A DNA stretch of 64,000 nucleotides from Pseudonocardiales bacterium (lineage in GTDB: Bacteria; Actinomycetota; Actinomycetes; Mycobacteriales; Pseudonocardiaceae): positions 62,001 to 126,000 of the forward strand of contig JAHEXI010000004.1 in NCBI GenBank assembly GCA_023252195.1. Direction: 5' to 3'. Position numbers and translations under genes: made by a program. Each line of letters begins with the position of its first letter. Positions within the stretch are counted from its first letter, which is position 1. The notes under the pieces are model-generated. The model was not told the origin of the DNA and made no database searches. It saw only the letters and a program-made list of their open reading frames with translations. Shown in pieces: positions 46,542 through 57,061 of this stretch.

Positions 46542-46876
46542 GGCACTTCCCGTTCATTGATTCGCGCTGGGCGCGGCGCCGGCGACTGTCGCCGACAGAA
46601 CAGGTATCCACCACTGCCCTCACATCGTGTTCTGGTGAACCGCGGACGATCGACCGTGCAGCGCTCGGCGCACTCCTGTTCCGTTCACGGAAATCACTGA
46701 CAGAGCCAACCGTGAACGGTCTCGCCCCCCGCCGGTCCTGCGGATGCACAACAACACCATCACTGTCCGGCACTCGGCGCAGCGATGACCGACGATGACG
46801 GGGTCGTCTGCGTCTCCGCAGAGATCGCCCGGTGCGGCACCGGCCGATGTCGGACTATTACGCTAGACTCGAACGT
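46542..46876. other. Divergent intergenic region, Cys-rich gene / 13E12 gene
   Basis: About 335 bases without a convincing gene. It contains several GTTCA/TGAAC cores (near 46551, GTTCTGGTGAAC at 46629-46640, and the perfect repeat at 46681-46719) and, at 46864-46869, TAGACT positioned to start a leaderless transcript at the HNH gene's ATG 46877. Confidence 0.5.
46681..46719. promoter_or_regulatory. Perfect 10-base inverted repeat, candidate operator
   Basis: CCGTTCACGG (46681-46690) and CCGTGAACGG (46710-46719) are exact reverse complements separated by 19 bases, about 140-180 bases upstream of the Cys-rich gene. The GTTCAC core resembles half-sites reported for AfsR/SARP-type activators, and a SARP is encoded next door. 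Binding is inferred only. Confidence 0.45.
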
Positions 46877-48160
46877 ATGTTCGATACGGAGACTCCGGTG
46901 CCGCCTGGCCTGCTGCCTGGCGTGCCGTGGTCGCAGTTCGAACCATCCGGTCTGCTCACCGATCTGTTGTCCAGCCTGGATGTCGACGGGTGCGACGCCG
47001 ACGACGCGTTGGAGACCGCGGCCGGGTGGGAGCGGCTGATCGCACACGCTGCGGCCCAGCAGCTGCGGGCGCTGGCTCGTTTCGCCGCCCTGCGAGCGGG
47101 CACGGAGCTCGACGAATTCGCCACCGCCGAACTCGCCCCGGTGCTTCATCTGTCCCGAGGCGCGGCCGACGCACGGCTGCATCTGGCCACCCGATTGTCG
47201 ACCCAACTGCCCGACACCCTCGCCGCCCTTCAGTCCGGGGCGATTGACATACCCCGAGCCCGCGCGATCAGTGAGGCCACCGAGGTACTCGACGCACCCA
47301 CCACCGCAGCAGTACAAGCCCGAGTGCTATCCAGGGCGCCCGGGCAGACCGTCGGGGAACTGCGCACCGCGCTGGCCCGAGCGGTATTGGCCGCCGACCC
47401 CGATGCCACCGACCGCCGCCACCGTGCCGCCCGCAACGACCGCCGCATCCAACTGCACCCCCATCCCGACGGGATGGCCGCCCTGTGGGCTTTTCTCCCG
47501 GCCGACGACGCCACCGCGGCCTACGCGCGGCTCGACGCTCTGGCCCGCGACCTGCCCGGCGACGACCCGCGCGGGATCGACGCCCGCCGCGCCGACATCC
47601 TCACCGACCTGCTACTCGGCCGCGACGTGCCCGGCGCAGCGCAGACCACCGTGGAGCTGCAAGTCAACATCGACGCCGCAACCCTGTCCGGGCTGGCCGA
47701 TAACCCTGGTGAGCTCGCCGGATTCGGCCCCATCCCCGCCCAGATGGCCCGCGACCTCGCCACCGCCGCCAGCCGCTGGCGCGCCGCTCTGATCGACGAG
47801 CACACCGGACAACTCAAAGACCTGTCGGCCGCCTACCGGCCCCGCCGGCTGCTCGACCTGACCATCCGAGCCCGGGACCGAACCTGTTGCTTTCCCGGCT
47901 GCCGCCAACCCGCTCACCGCTGCGACCTCGACCACACCATCCCGCACGACCAGGACGGCCCCACCGAGCCAGGCAATCTGGGTCCGCTATGCCGGTATCA
48001 CCACCGCCTCAAGACCCACACCAGCTGGTCACTGTCTCAACCCGAACCCGGCCTGTTCATCTGGACCAGCCCGACCGGCCGCGTCTACCACTTCCGTGCA
48101 CCACCGCGCATCGAGTTCTACACAGACATCCGGCCGCACCCCGGACCACCGCCCTTCTGA
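46877..48160 (+). CDS. DUF222/13E12-repeat family HNH endonuclease
   Basis: A 427-residue protein with an N-terminal DUF222 helical region (about 25-290; LRALARFAALRAGTELDEFA, SRGAADARLHLATRLSTQLP) and a C-terminal HNH nuclease: RDRTCCFPGCRQPAHRCDLD, H in DLDHTIPHDQDGPTEPGNL, and CRYHHRLKTHTSW. Zinc-binding Cys pairs and catalytic His are intact. This is the 13E12 family, common and multicopy in mycobacteria and relatives, with an unclear role often linked to mobile DNA. ATG 46877 is preferred with a -10-like box seven bases upstream; in-frame starts at 46832 and 46847 are alternatives. Confidence 0.85.
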   Translation: MFDTETPVPPGLLPGVPWSQFEPSGLLTDLLSSLDVDGCDADDALETAAGWERLIAHAAAQQLRALARFAALRAGTELDEFATAELAPVLHLSRGAADARLHLATRLSTQLPDTLAALQSGAIDIPRARAISEATEVLDAPTTAAVQARVLSRAPGQTVGELRTALARAVLAADPDATDRRHRAARNDRRIQLHPHPDGMAALWAFLPADDATAAYARLDALARDLPGDDPRGIDARRADILTDLLLGRDVPGAAQTTVELQVNIDAATLSGLADNPGELAGFGPIPAQMARDLATAASRWRAALIDEHTGQLKDLSAAYRPRRLLDLTIRARDRTCCFPGCRQPAHRCDLDHTIPHDQDGPTEPGNLGPLCRYHHRLKTHTSWSLSQPEPGLFIWTSPTGRVYHFRAPPRIEFYTDIRPHPGPPPF

Positions 48161-48316
48161 TTCGTCGCCGCGGTGGGCGTCGCGTGGACCATTCGCGAAA
48201 CCAGGTCGGCACACGCCCTGGTCAACCTTGCGCCCGGCGCCAGAGCCCTAGCCAGCCATCCTCAGCCAGCGCGGTGCCAGGTACGGTGCCCGGGGTCTGA
48301 CAGAGGAGGGCAGGCG

Positions 48317-48706
48317 ATGGCGGGCAGCGTAGAGCAGGCGGGTGGGCAGCTGGATGGTGTCGCCCAGCAGCAGAACACTCTGGCGGCCGCGGTGGCGGCA
48401 GGTGAGCTGTGGCTGGAGTCCGGCGTAGCCGAACGCGCCGCCGCCCGCTGCGAACAGGCCGTGAGGGAGATAGACAAGTTGTGCAGGGACGCGCACCAGC
48501 TCACCCGCAAGCGCAAGTTCGGTGACAATGCGGACGGCCACGCGGCCGCTGCGCGGTTCGCCCAGGCCGGCCAAGACTACATCGACACGATGCGAAACGC
48601 TCAACAGGTGTTTAAGAATATGGCGGCGACTTACAGAGCGGCCGGGCGCACTGTCACCGAGGCTGATGCGGCGAACGAGCAGATGTTCCGGGGCCAATCC
48701 CGGTGA
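48317..48706 (+). CDS. WXG100-superfamily-like small helical protein
   Basis: A 129-residue helical protein: a first helix with GGQLDGVAQQQNTLAAAVAAG, ELWLESGVAERAAARCEQAV in place of a strict WxG turn, then a long helix with QAGQDYIDTMRNAQQVFKNM and an EADAANEQMF tail. Size and position at the head of an operon with DUF3558, PPE-like and EspG genes indicate an ESX/type VII substrate or partner. ATG 48317 has GAGGAGGG upstream. The canonical WxG is not evident, so the family assignment is moderate. Confidence 0.6.
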   Translation: MAGSVEQAGGQLDGVAQQQNTLAAAVAAGELWLESGVAERAAARCEQAVREIDKLCRDAHQLTRKRKFGDNADGHAAAARFAQAGQDYIDTMRNAQQVFKNMAATYRAAGRTVTEADAANEQMFRGQSR

Positions 48707-49215
48707 GGCACGCACTGTTGGTCATGCTGGCGCTGCTTGCGGCCGGCTGTAGTTCCCAGATCGCCGGGGCACCTGCGGCACCCGCTGTGGCCGACGCCAG
48801 CCAGGTGGACATGTGCACCATCCTGACTGATCCGGAGTTGATGGGGCTCGGTATCGAACTGAAGAGCCGCGAGCCGGTGAACAGGCTCGGCTTGGTAGGC
48901 TGTGGGTGGCTGGGTACGCGCTACACGCTGGACCTAGAACGCGATAAGGACACCGTCGCCCAGTACCAAGCCCGCAGGCATGATCCGGCGTTTACCAGCT
49001 TCGCCGACAACACGGTAAATGGGCGCACCGGGGCGCGCCTCTCAGTAGACCGGGACCACAGCGACTGCACGCAGTTGATCGACGGTGGGCCGGTGTCGCT
49101 GACGGTGAGCGTGTCGCCGGCTGGCCTCTATACCGGTCCGAAGATCGATTCTTGTGCTGAGGCGTTGCGGATCGCGCAGATGATCGAACCGCGACTGCCG
49201 AAGGCGGGGAGTTGA
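48703..49215 (+). CDS. DUF3558 family lipoprotein
   Basis: A 170-residue lipoprotein with signal peptide and lipobox LLAAGC (about 12-17), then a DUF3558-type domain: MCTILTDPELMGLGI, VGCGWLGTRYTLDLER, and paired cysteines (DCTQL, DSCAEAL) likely forming a disulfide. DUF3558 lipoproteins are widespread in Pseudonocardiaceae and often sit beside ESX-accessory genes. Start GTG 48703 overlaps the upstream stop. Confidence 0.8.
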   Translation: MRHALLVMLALLAAGCSSQIAGAPAAPAVADASQVDMCTILTDPELMGLGIELKSREPVNRLGLVGCGWLGTRYTLDLERDKDTVAQYQARRHDPAFTSFADNTVNGRTGARLSVDRDHSDCTQLIDGGPVSLTVSVSPAGLYTGPKIDSCAEALRIAQMIEPRLPKAGS

Positions 49216-49216
49216 G

Positions 49217-50509
49217 ATGGCCGGAGCATGGGATGTGGTGGCCGATGCGCTGGGCTTCGGGCCCAGCGGCAATGATCACGCGTCGAGTAACTGGGCGGCG
49301 TGGGGGCATGAGGAGATCTGCTCGATGCTGCAGACCTCAGTCGATCCCGCCGATATCGACGATGCCGCCAGAGCATGGCGCCAGCAGGGCAGCAACACAA
49401 CCGATGCCATCACCGGGCTCACCCGTGACCTGCAGGCGATCGTGTTCGATGGCTGGCGTGGCGCGTCGGCCGTCGCGGCGCTCACCGCGTTGGGTCCGAT
49501 CAACCAGTGGTCTGCTGAGCAGGCCGATACCGCGGACCGGACCACCCAGCTGATGGATGACTCGGCATCCTCCACGGCGCAGGCAAAGTCAGCGGTGCCG
49601 CCGCCGGTGTCGCATGACTGGGGTGAGTCGTTGCGCAGCTTCAGCATCGCCGGTGGGGTAGGCGTTTTCGTCGACGCGGTCGCGCAGGAGCAGCAGAAAG
49701 TCGACGCGCACGCCGAGGCGGTGCGGGTGATGACCACCGTGTACTCCGCGCCGATCAATGATCACCAGGCCGCGGTCCCCACCTATCCGCAGCTGGCCGA
49801 CCCGACAGTGCAGCCAGCCGAGCAGCCCCCGGACACCGGCCCGGTACCCGGCACCCTCTATTCCGCTCCCGGGGGCGCCGCCACCAGGGCAGCGGCGACA
49901 GGGAGAGCGGCCACCGACGCACACATCGCCGGCGAATCGGGCGGCGGCAGCGCGCACGGCAGCGGTCACGTGGCCTACCCACCACCGACCGCCGCCACGT
50001 TGCAGGGCGTGGCCGGCGACCCGGCATCGCAGCACGGCGCCCAGGTGGCGCCCGACCAGACCGTCCGCCGATCCCAGAACGTCGGTGGGCAGGTCGCCGC
50101 GGCTGCCGCAGCAGCCGGTGTTCCGATCATGGCGCCGATTGCCGAAAGTCGTATCCGGCGCGCTCTGTCACCCGGTGGGGGAGTCCGAGTCGGCGGCCAC
50201 CCAAGCGGTGCCAGCCACCTGGGCAGCAGCCACCTCAGCGGTGAAAGGCAGCTGAGTGGGCGTGCCAGCACGGGAGACACCACCGAGTTCGGTCCGCGCC
50301 CGACGGGCGCAGCCGCTGAAGTCGGTCGCGGTGCCGGCACCCGGGCGGGCGATCTGATGGCGCCGATGGGCGCGGGACGCGGCAAGGAGGGTGAGGACTC
50401 CGAGCATCGGCGGCCTTCCTACCTGATCGAGATGGACGACATTTTCACCGACGGTCGCAAAGTCGCCCCGGCGGTGATCGGCGCAGACCCGGCTGAACAG
50501 GACGGCTGA
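49217..50509 (+). CDS. PPE-like ESX-associated protein
   Basis: A 430-residue protein. Residues about 30-190 form the helical PPE/WXG100-like part, with a WxG-type turn in IVFDGWRGASAVAAL. The rest is low-complexity, rich in P, A, G, S and T, as in PPE family C-termini. EspG, the PPE-specific chaperone, is encoded immediately downstream, which strongly supports the assignment. No PE partner is found. It ends in a polar acidic segment (YLIEMDDIFTDGRK). Confidence 0.75.
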   Translation: MAGAWDVVADALGFGPSGNDHASSNWAAWGHEEICSMLQTSVDPADIDDAARAWRQQGSNTTDAITGLTRDLQAIVFDGWRGASAVAALTALGPINQWSAEQADTADRTTQLMDDSASSTAQAKSAVPPPVSHDWGESLRSFSIAGGVGVFVDAVAQEQQKVDAHAEAVRVMTTVYSAPINDHQAAVPTYPQLADPTVQPAEQPPDTGPVPGTLYSAPGGAATRAAATGRAATDAHIAGESGGGSAHGSGHVAYPPPTAATLQGVAGDPASQHGAQVAPDQTVRRSQNVGGQVAAAAAAAGVPIMAPIAESRIRRALSPGGGVRVGGHPSGASHLGSSHLSGERQLSGRASTGDTTEFGPRPTGAAAEVGRGAGTRAGDLMAPMGAGRGKEGEDSEHRRPSYLIEMDDIFTDGRKVAPAVIGADPAEQDG

Positions 50510-50511
50510 CC

Positions 50512-51282
50512 GTGCAACCGCTGGGATGGCGGCTCAGCGCCGCGCAGTGGGCCGTACTCACCGGAGCGCTTGGGCTGGACGGCTACCCAGCGCCTATTCA
50601 GGTGCGCCGGTTCGGACGTCCCGACGCCGAGGCGGGTGACGAGCTCAGGTGGCTCGGACTGCTGCAGGCGGGCCGGGTGGACGCCGATTTGGAGGCCGCG
50701 CTGCGGCTGCTGAATTGGCCGGCGAGTTGGCTGGACTCGGTGTGGTTCGCCGATGCGGCGGCCGAACAGCCGGTTCGAGTGGTCGCGGCTCGGGGCGGCA
50801 CGATTGGCGTCTGCGCGCTGCAGCACCCGGATCAACCTGGCGCGACGGTCTTAGACATCATCCCAGCGGCGGGACTGGCCGCGGCGGTGGTGAGCCGGCT
50901 CCCGCCGCATCCTCCAGGGCACCTCCCCACGGCGACGATCACGCTGGCAGCGAACCCGGGCCGTACCGCGCAGTCCGCTGGTGCGGTGCTGGTATCAGCG
51001 TCCGCCGCGCGGACCGCAGCCGAGCGCGACAACGCCGTCGCGTCCGCGATCCTGGACCAGCCGCACGCGCGTGCCGGGCAGATCGGCGCCAACGTGCGGG
51101 TCCCGTCCGGTCAGCTGCACCGCTCGCAGGTGCTGCGCTGGTGTGACAACCCAGACGGGCGTTACCAGATCAGGGTCACACACCGACCCGACGCGTCGAG
51201 GTCGCTGACTGTCAGCCCAGGCGACGCACAGCGGCTCGGCGACGCGGTGCAGCGGCTGCTCGACGCGCTGCAACCCAGCTGA
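50512..51282 (+). CDS. EspG-family ESX secretion chaperone
   Basis: A 256-residue EspG-like protein: an opening with LSAAQWAVLTGALGLDGYP, central VRVVAARGGTIGVCALQ, and the C-terminal RGRYQI-like DGRYQIRVTHRPDASRSLTV. EspG binds the tip of PPE proteins in the cytosol and keeps them soluble before secretion. GTG 50512 follows the PPE-like gene by two bases. Together with the three genes before it this forms an ESX-accessory operon lacking the secretion machinery itself. Confidence 0.8.
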   Translation: MQPLGWRLSAAQWAVLTGALGLDGYPAPIQVRRFGRPDAEAGDELRWLGLLQAGRVDADLEAALRLLNWPASWLDSVWFADAAAEQPVRVVAARGGTIGVCALQHPDQPGATVLDIIPAAGLAAAVVSRLPPHPPGHLPTATITLAANPGRTAQSAGAVLVSASAARTAAERDNAVASAILDQPHARAGQIGANVRVPSGQLHRSQVLRWCDNPDGRYQIRVTHRPDASRSLTVSPGDAQRLGDAVQRLLDALQPS

Positions 51283-51317
51283 CCGGCGACTGAACACTGC
51301 GTGAGAAGCTTGCGCCT

Positions 51318-52286
51318 GTGCGAAGCGTCCCGCGAGCCGTCGGCGCCGCCCGTCGTGCCGCCCTCGGAGTCGTCGGGGTCGCTGCCGTGGGGCTGGTGAT
51401 CGGCGGTTGCGGCCTTGGCCCTAGCCAGCTCAGTGCCGCCGCATTCGTCAACGGCACCGAAATCCCGCTGGGCCAGGTGCACGGCCAGCTGCTGACAGTG
51501 CTGGCCAAGGAGGGTCCACAAGCCCGCGCCCAGCTTGAGGCCGGGCACCAGCTCGACGACATCTCGCGCAAGATCCTCACCGTCCGGATCCGGCACCAGC
51601 TGCTCGACATCGCCGCTCGGCGGGCCGGCGTCACCGTCGATCAGGCCCAGGTGAACCGGCTGATCAAAGAGGTCGGGGGCGCGCAGGCCGCGTCCAAGGG
51701 AACGATCTACGACGCCAACGGCTACCGGCAGCGGGCCAAGGACCAGCTGTTGATGGCCGCGCTGGGCCGGACCGCATTGCACAGCAGTGCGGTCACCGTC
51801 GACTACACCACCGCCGACACCCGAACCGCCGCCAAACAGCGGGTGGAGCAGCTTGCCCAGGCTGGGTCCAAGGCAGCCCGGCAGTCGATCGATGCTGACG
51901 TTCGTGCCGGCAAGGACGCCGAGCTAGGCAAGCGGATCGTCGCCGCTGACGACCCGGTCTTCGCCACCACCCCGGCGTTCGGCGTCGCCGAGGGCACGGT
52001 GGTGGCCTTCCAGCTCGAGGACACCAAACCGTGGGTGATCATGGTGGTCAAAAACCGCGCCATTCGGGGAGTCCAGCCATCTGAGCATGCGCCGCAAATC
52101 GACCAGATCGACCCGGCCGTGCTGGAAGCAATCGGTCTGCGTCAGCTGGCCCTGGTGGGCGCAGACGTGGGAGTTCGGCTCAACCCCCGTTACGGCGTGT
52201 GGGATCCGGTGAGTCTGCAGGTCGTGTCCGACGAGAACGAGACCGGTGGTTTCGTCGCGCCATTACGCGCCACCGCCCGTACGTGA
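51318..52286 (+). CDS. SurA-like (PrsA-type) lipoprotein
   Basis: A 322-residue lipoprotein (lipobox LVIGGC, about 26-31) with a SurA N-terminal-like domain (FVNGTEIPLGQVHGQLLTVL, DISRKILTVRIRHQLLDIAA, VTVDQAQVNRLIKEVGG). The C-terminal part lacks an obvious parvulin active site, so a chaperone role without isomerase activity is likely. In relatives it lies between mfd and mazG; here it has been parted from mfd by the accessory island. GTGA overlap with mazG. Confidence 0.8.
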   Translation: MRSVPRAVGAARRAALGVVGVAAVGLVIGGCGLGPSQLSAAAFVNGTEIPLGQVHGQLLTVLAKEGPQARAQLEAGHQLDDISRKILTVRIRHQLLDIAARRAGVTVDQAQVNRLIKEVGGAQAASKGTIYDANGYRQRAKDQLLMAALGRTALHSSAVTVDYTTADTRTAAKQRVEQLAQAGSKAARQSIDADVRAGKDAELGKRIVAADDPVFATTPAFGVAEGTVVAFQLEDTKPWVIMVVKNRAIRGVQPSEHAPQIDQIDPAVLEAIGLRQLALVGADVGVRLNPRYGVWDPVSLQVVSDENETGGFVAPLRATART

Positions 52287-53260
52287 CTCCGAGTGCCCAG
52301 CCGGTTGTCGTAGCGCTGTCCCCAAGGCTCCGCGGGGTGCTCCCGGCGGCGGCGGCTCGACTGCTGCGGGACGGGACACCCGTGCACGCCGATATCGACG
52401 TGCCGGCCGAGCTGGCCCAGCTGTGCGGGGCCCATCCCGTCGGCGACGCCGTGGCGGGACTGCTGCTGACGCTGGATCCCAGCACCGGTGCGGCGGCCCG
52501 CTGGGTAGCGACCGGCGCCACGGTGCTGTCCACCCCTGAGCCCGCCGGGGCGGCGTTGCTGGATGCCGTCGCGGTGATGGACCGGTTGCGGTCGCCGGGT
52601 GGCTGCCCGTGGGACGCCGAGCAAACCCACCGCTCGCTGATGCCCTACCTCATCGAGGAGACCTACGAGCTGCACGAAGCCCTGGAGGACAGTGCCGCCA
52701 CCGGGGACACCACAGCGCTGCGCGAGGAGCTCGGTGATGTGCTGCTCCAGGTGCTATTCCACGCCCGGGTCGCGCAGGAGACACCCGGCGGTTTCGACAT
52801 CGACGCGGTGGCGACCGGGCTGGTGGCCAAGCTCGTCACCAGGCACCCGCACGTCTTCGCGGGTAGCGAGCAGGTACGCACCGCCAGCGAGCAGGAGATC
52901 CGCTGGGACGAACTCAAGCGCACCGAGAAGCGCCGTCAGTCGAGCGTCGACGGGGTCGCCTTGGGCCAACCCGCGGTGGCGCTGGCAGCCAAGCTGGTAT
53001 CCCGAGCGACGAAGGCGGCGCTGCCGGTAGATCTGCTTCCCGGAGCCGAGCTCACCGGCCCCGACAGTGATACCGGCAGGTCGTTGTTCGCGCGCTCCGC
53101 CGCGGCGAAGCTTGCTGGTGAGGACCCTGAGTCCGCACTACGCTGCGTTGCCCGACGCTTCGCCGACGACGTGCGCGCCGCGGAGGTTTCCGCTCGGGCC
53201 GCCGGGTTGGATGCCGAGCGGCTCACCGCTCAGCAGTGGCGGGAGCACTGGCCGGGCTAG
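52283..53260 (+). CDS. mazG: Nucleoside triphosphate pyrophosphohydrolase MazG
   Basis: A 325-residue MazG. The catalytic module has the opening RSPGGCPWDAEQTHRSL, EETYELHEALED and EELGDVLLQVLFHA (ExxE...ExxD metal-binding), then HPHVF and the second helical module. It hydrolyses non-canonical or oxidised NTPs. The N-terminal 95 residues form an extra domain found in actinobacterial MazG. GTG 52283 overlaps the SurA-like gene stop. Confidence 0.92.
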   Translation: MTPSAQPVVVALSPRLRGVLPAAAARLLRDGTPVHADIDVPAELAQLCGAHPVGDAVAGLLLTLDPSTGAAARWVATGATVLSTPEPAGAALLDAVAVMDRLRSPGGCPWDAEQTHRSLMPYLIEETYELHEALEDSAATGDTTALREELGDVLLQVLFHARVAQETPGGFDIDAVATGLVAKLVTRHPHVFAGSEQVRTASEQEIRWDELKRTEKRRQSSVDGVALGQPAVALAAKLVSRATKAALPVDLLPGAELTGPDSDTGRSLFARSAAAKLAGEDPESALRCVARRFADDVRAAEVSARAAGLDAERLTAQQWREHWPG

Positions 53261-53322
53261 CGTCGGATATCACTGTCCGCACTAGGCGTATCTCCGCTGT
53301 GTGACCGTCGTTGATCTGTCGT

Positions 53323-54270
53323 ATGAGCGGCGACGAGCGTGCCGGCGCGCGAACCGGGCGAATGGGACAATTGAGTTGCAAGCAGCTTCGTCGCGGGCTG
53401 CCCCGAGCGTCGCAGTACCTGCTGCGCGGGTTGTTGTCCGGCGGTGCACTGGCCTGTGCTGGCCTGGTGCTCACAGCTCTGGGTTCGGTAGCCGCTCCGC
53501 TGCCCGATCGCGGTCTCGCTGTGCCCGCGCCTGCGGCGATGGCCGCGCCCGCGGCATTGCCCGACGTCTCGGAACCCATCGCTGAGCCGGTCACCCAGCC
53601 GGTCACCACCCCTCAGCCCGCGGGGCAGTCTGCGCGCCAGACCGTCACCATCCCGATCCAGCTCCCCCCCGCGCCTGACCAGAAGCCGGTCGCCCCGCAG
53701 CTGGCGTTCGCTGATTGGGCCACCCGGATGTCCAAGGTCACAAGTATTCCGCAGCGTGCTCTGGAGGCATACGCGAATGCCCATGCCGTGTTGGCTGCTA
53801 GCCAACCGAATTGTCACATCACCTGGGTGACTCTGGCTGGCATCGCTGCCGTGGAGTCCAAGCACGGTGGTTTCGAGGGCCGCACTCTGGAACCCGATGG
53901 CCGGCCGTCATCGCCGATCATCGGGATACCGCTGAACGGCGCGCCCGGCGTCAAGTCCATCGCGGACACCGACAATGGGATCCTCGACGGTGACAAGATA
54001 TGGGACCACGCTGTCGGACCCTTCCAGTTCATCCCGTCCACGTGGGCGAAGTGGCGAGCCGACGGGAATCACGACGGGATCACCGATCCGCAAAACATCG
54101 ATGATGCGTCATTGGCTGCGGCGAACTACCTGTGCGCAGACAACCGGAACATGGGTTCCGGTGACGGCTGGTTGCGGGCAATCCTGTCCTACAACGATTC
54201 CCTCGACTACGCTCAAGAGGTTTACGGCTTCGCCCAGACCTACGCCCGCAGCGCTAAGGGCGTTACTTAA
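53323..54270 (+). CDS. LpqU-type lytic murein transglycosylase
   Basis: A 315-residue exported protein with a hydrophobic segment (about 35-60), a P/A/T-rich linker and a lytic transglycosylase domain. The domain contains ALEAYANAHAVL, the catalytic Glu in IAAVESKHGG, VGPFQFIPSTWAKW, DPQNIDDASLAAANYLC and a final ILSYNDS. In M. tuberculosis LpqU lies between mazG and eno, as here. ATG 53323 is chosen; an in-frame ATG at 53362 would also keep the signal. It cuts peptidoglycan glycan strands. Confidence 0.85.
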   Translation: MSGDERAGARTGRMGQLSCKQLRRGLPRASQYLLRGLLSGGALACAGLVLTALGSVAAPLPDRGLAVPAPAAMAAPAALPDVSEPIAEPVTQPVTTPQPAGQSARQTVTIPIQLPPAPDQKPVAPQLAFADWATRMSKVTSIPQRALEAYANAHAVLAASQPNCHITWVTLAGIAAVESKHGGFEGRTLEPDGRPSSPIIGIPLNGAPGVKSIADTDNGILDGDKIWDHAVGPFQFIPSTWAKWRADGNHDGITDPQNIDDASLAAANYLCADNRNMGSGDGWLRAILSYNDSLDYAQEVYGFAQTYARSAKGVT

Positions 54271-54273
54271 GCG

Positions 54274-56074
<1,801 letters not shown>

Positions 56075-56079
56075 GCCTG

Positions 56080-56547
56080 ATGGGCGGTGCCAGGCGCAGC
56101 GGTATGACCCAAGGCACAGTGCCGCCCGGTCCGTTGGCACGGCGGATCGGATATGCGGTGGGGATCACCACCGGACGCCGTGCGGCACTGCTCGCTGCGT
56201 TGGTCTGTGTGCTGATGCTGAGCGTGGCGGTGCCGCTGCGTAACTATGTGGGCCAGCGCGCCGAGTTGGCAGCGGTCTACGAGCAACAACAGATTTTGGC
56301 CGACAAGATCGCCGAGCTGGAGCGCCGGCGCGGCCTGCTGGCCGACCCGCAGCACATCGAGACCCAGGCTCGAGAGCGGTTGCGCTACGTGCTGCCTGGG
56401 GAAGCGCCGTACCTGGTGCAGCTTCCGCCCGGCCCCATTACTACCAGCAGCACTGGCGCGACCGACAGGGCCGGCGGTATCGGCACTGTCGAGTCGTCCG
56501 CACCGCCCTGGTACGGCCGGCTCTGGAAGTCGATCAATAGTGGGTGA
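56080..56547 (+). CDS. FtsB/DivIC-like septum formation initiator
   Basis: A 155-residue single-pass membrane protein: basic cytosolic N-terminus, one membrane helix (about 35-53), then a coiled coil (VYEQQQILADKIAELERRRG) and the typical FtsB tail YVLPGE. It belongs to the FtsQBL divisome complex. Located after eno and before DUF501/ppx as in mycobacteria (Rv1024). Confidence 0.88.
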   Translation: MGGARRSGMTQGTVPPGPLARRIGYAVGITTGRRAALLAALVCVLMLSVAVPLRNYVGQRAELAAVYEQQQILADKIAELERRRGLLADPQHIETQARERLRYVLPGEAPYLVQLPPGPITTSSTGATDRAGGIGTVESSAPPWYGRLWKSINSG

Positions 56548-57061
56548 GCCGGTGGACCGCGCCGACTGGGAGGCTGTCGCCGCGCAGCTGGGCCGGTCGC
56601 CGCGGGCGCTGCGGGCGGTCGCGCATCGCTGTCCCTGCGGGCTGCCCAGCGTGGTGCAGACCCAGCCACGGCTCGATGACGGCACCCCGTTTCCGACCCT
56701 CTATTACCTGACCTGCCGCCGCCTCGCCGGCCTGGTGGCGCGGATCGAGGCAGCCGGCGTGATGCAGGAGATGACCGAGCGCCTCGCGACGGATTCGCAG
56801 CTCGCTCAGGCCTACCGGATCGCGCACGAGGCCTATCTCGCCGAGCGCGACGCGGTGCAATCGCTGGGCACCCAAGTCAGCGCCGGCGGCATGCCGGACC
56901 GGGTGAAATGCCTGCACGTCCACGTCGCGCACGCCCTAGCCCGCGGCCCCGGCGTCAACCCCTTCGGCGACGAAACCCTAGCCGCCATCGGCAACTGGTG
57001 GCTACCCACCCCGTGCGTAGGCGGGGAGGAAGGTGGGAATGATGCGGGTTGCGGCGATTGA
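56540..57061 (+). CDS. DUF501 domain protein
   Basis: A 173-residue DUF501 protein: LGRSPRALRAVAHRCPCGLP, LDDGTPFPTLYYLTCRRL, and the C-terminal RVKCLHVHVAHALARGPGVN with conserved Cys/His. Function unknown; always between the FtsB-like gene and ppx in actinobacteria (Rv1025). The start is GTG 56540 or GTG 56552. The final residues overlap the ppx start. Confidence 0.85.
   Translation: MGEPVDRADWEAVAAQLGRSPRALRAVAHRCPCGLPSVVQTQPRLDDGTPFPTLYYLTCRRLAGLVARIEAAGVMQEMTERLATDSQLAQAYRIAHEAYLAERDAVQSLGTQVSAGGMPDRVKCLHVHVAHALARGPGVNPFGDETLAAIGNWWLPTPCVGGEEGGNDAGCGD

Noticed and set aside
53261-53322. c-di-AMP riboswitch before the transglycosylase gene
   Set aside because: Such switches precede some actinobacterial cell-wall hydrolases, but this gap is only about 60 bases and shows no matching fold.
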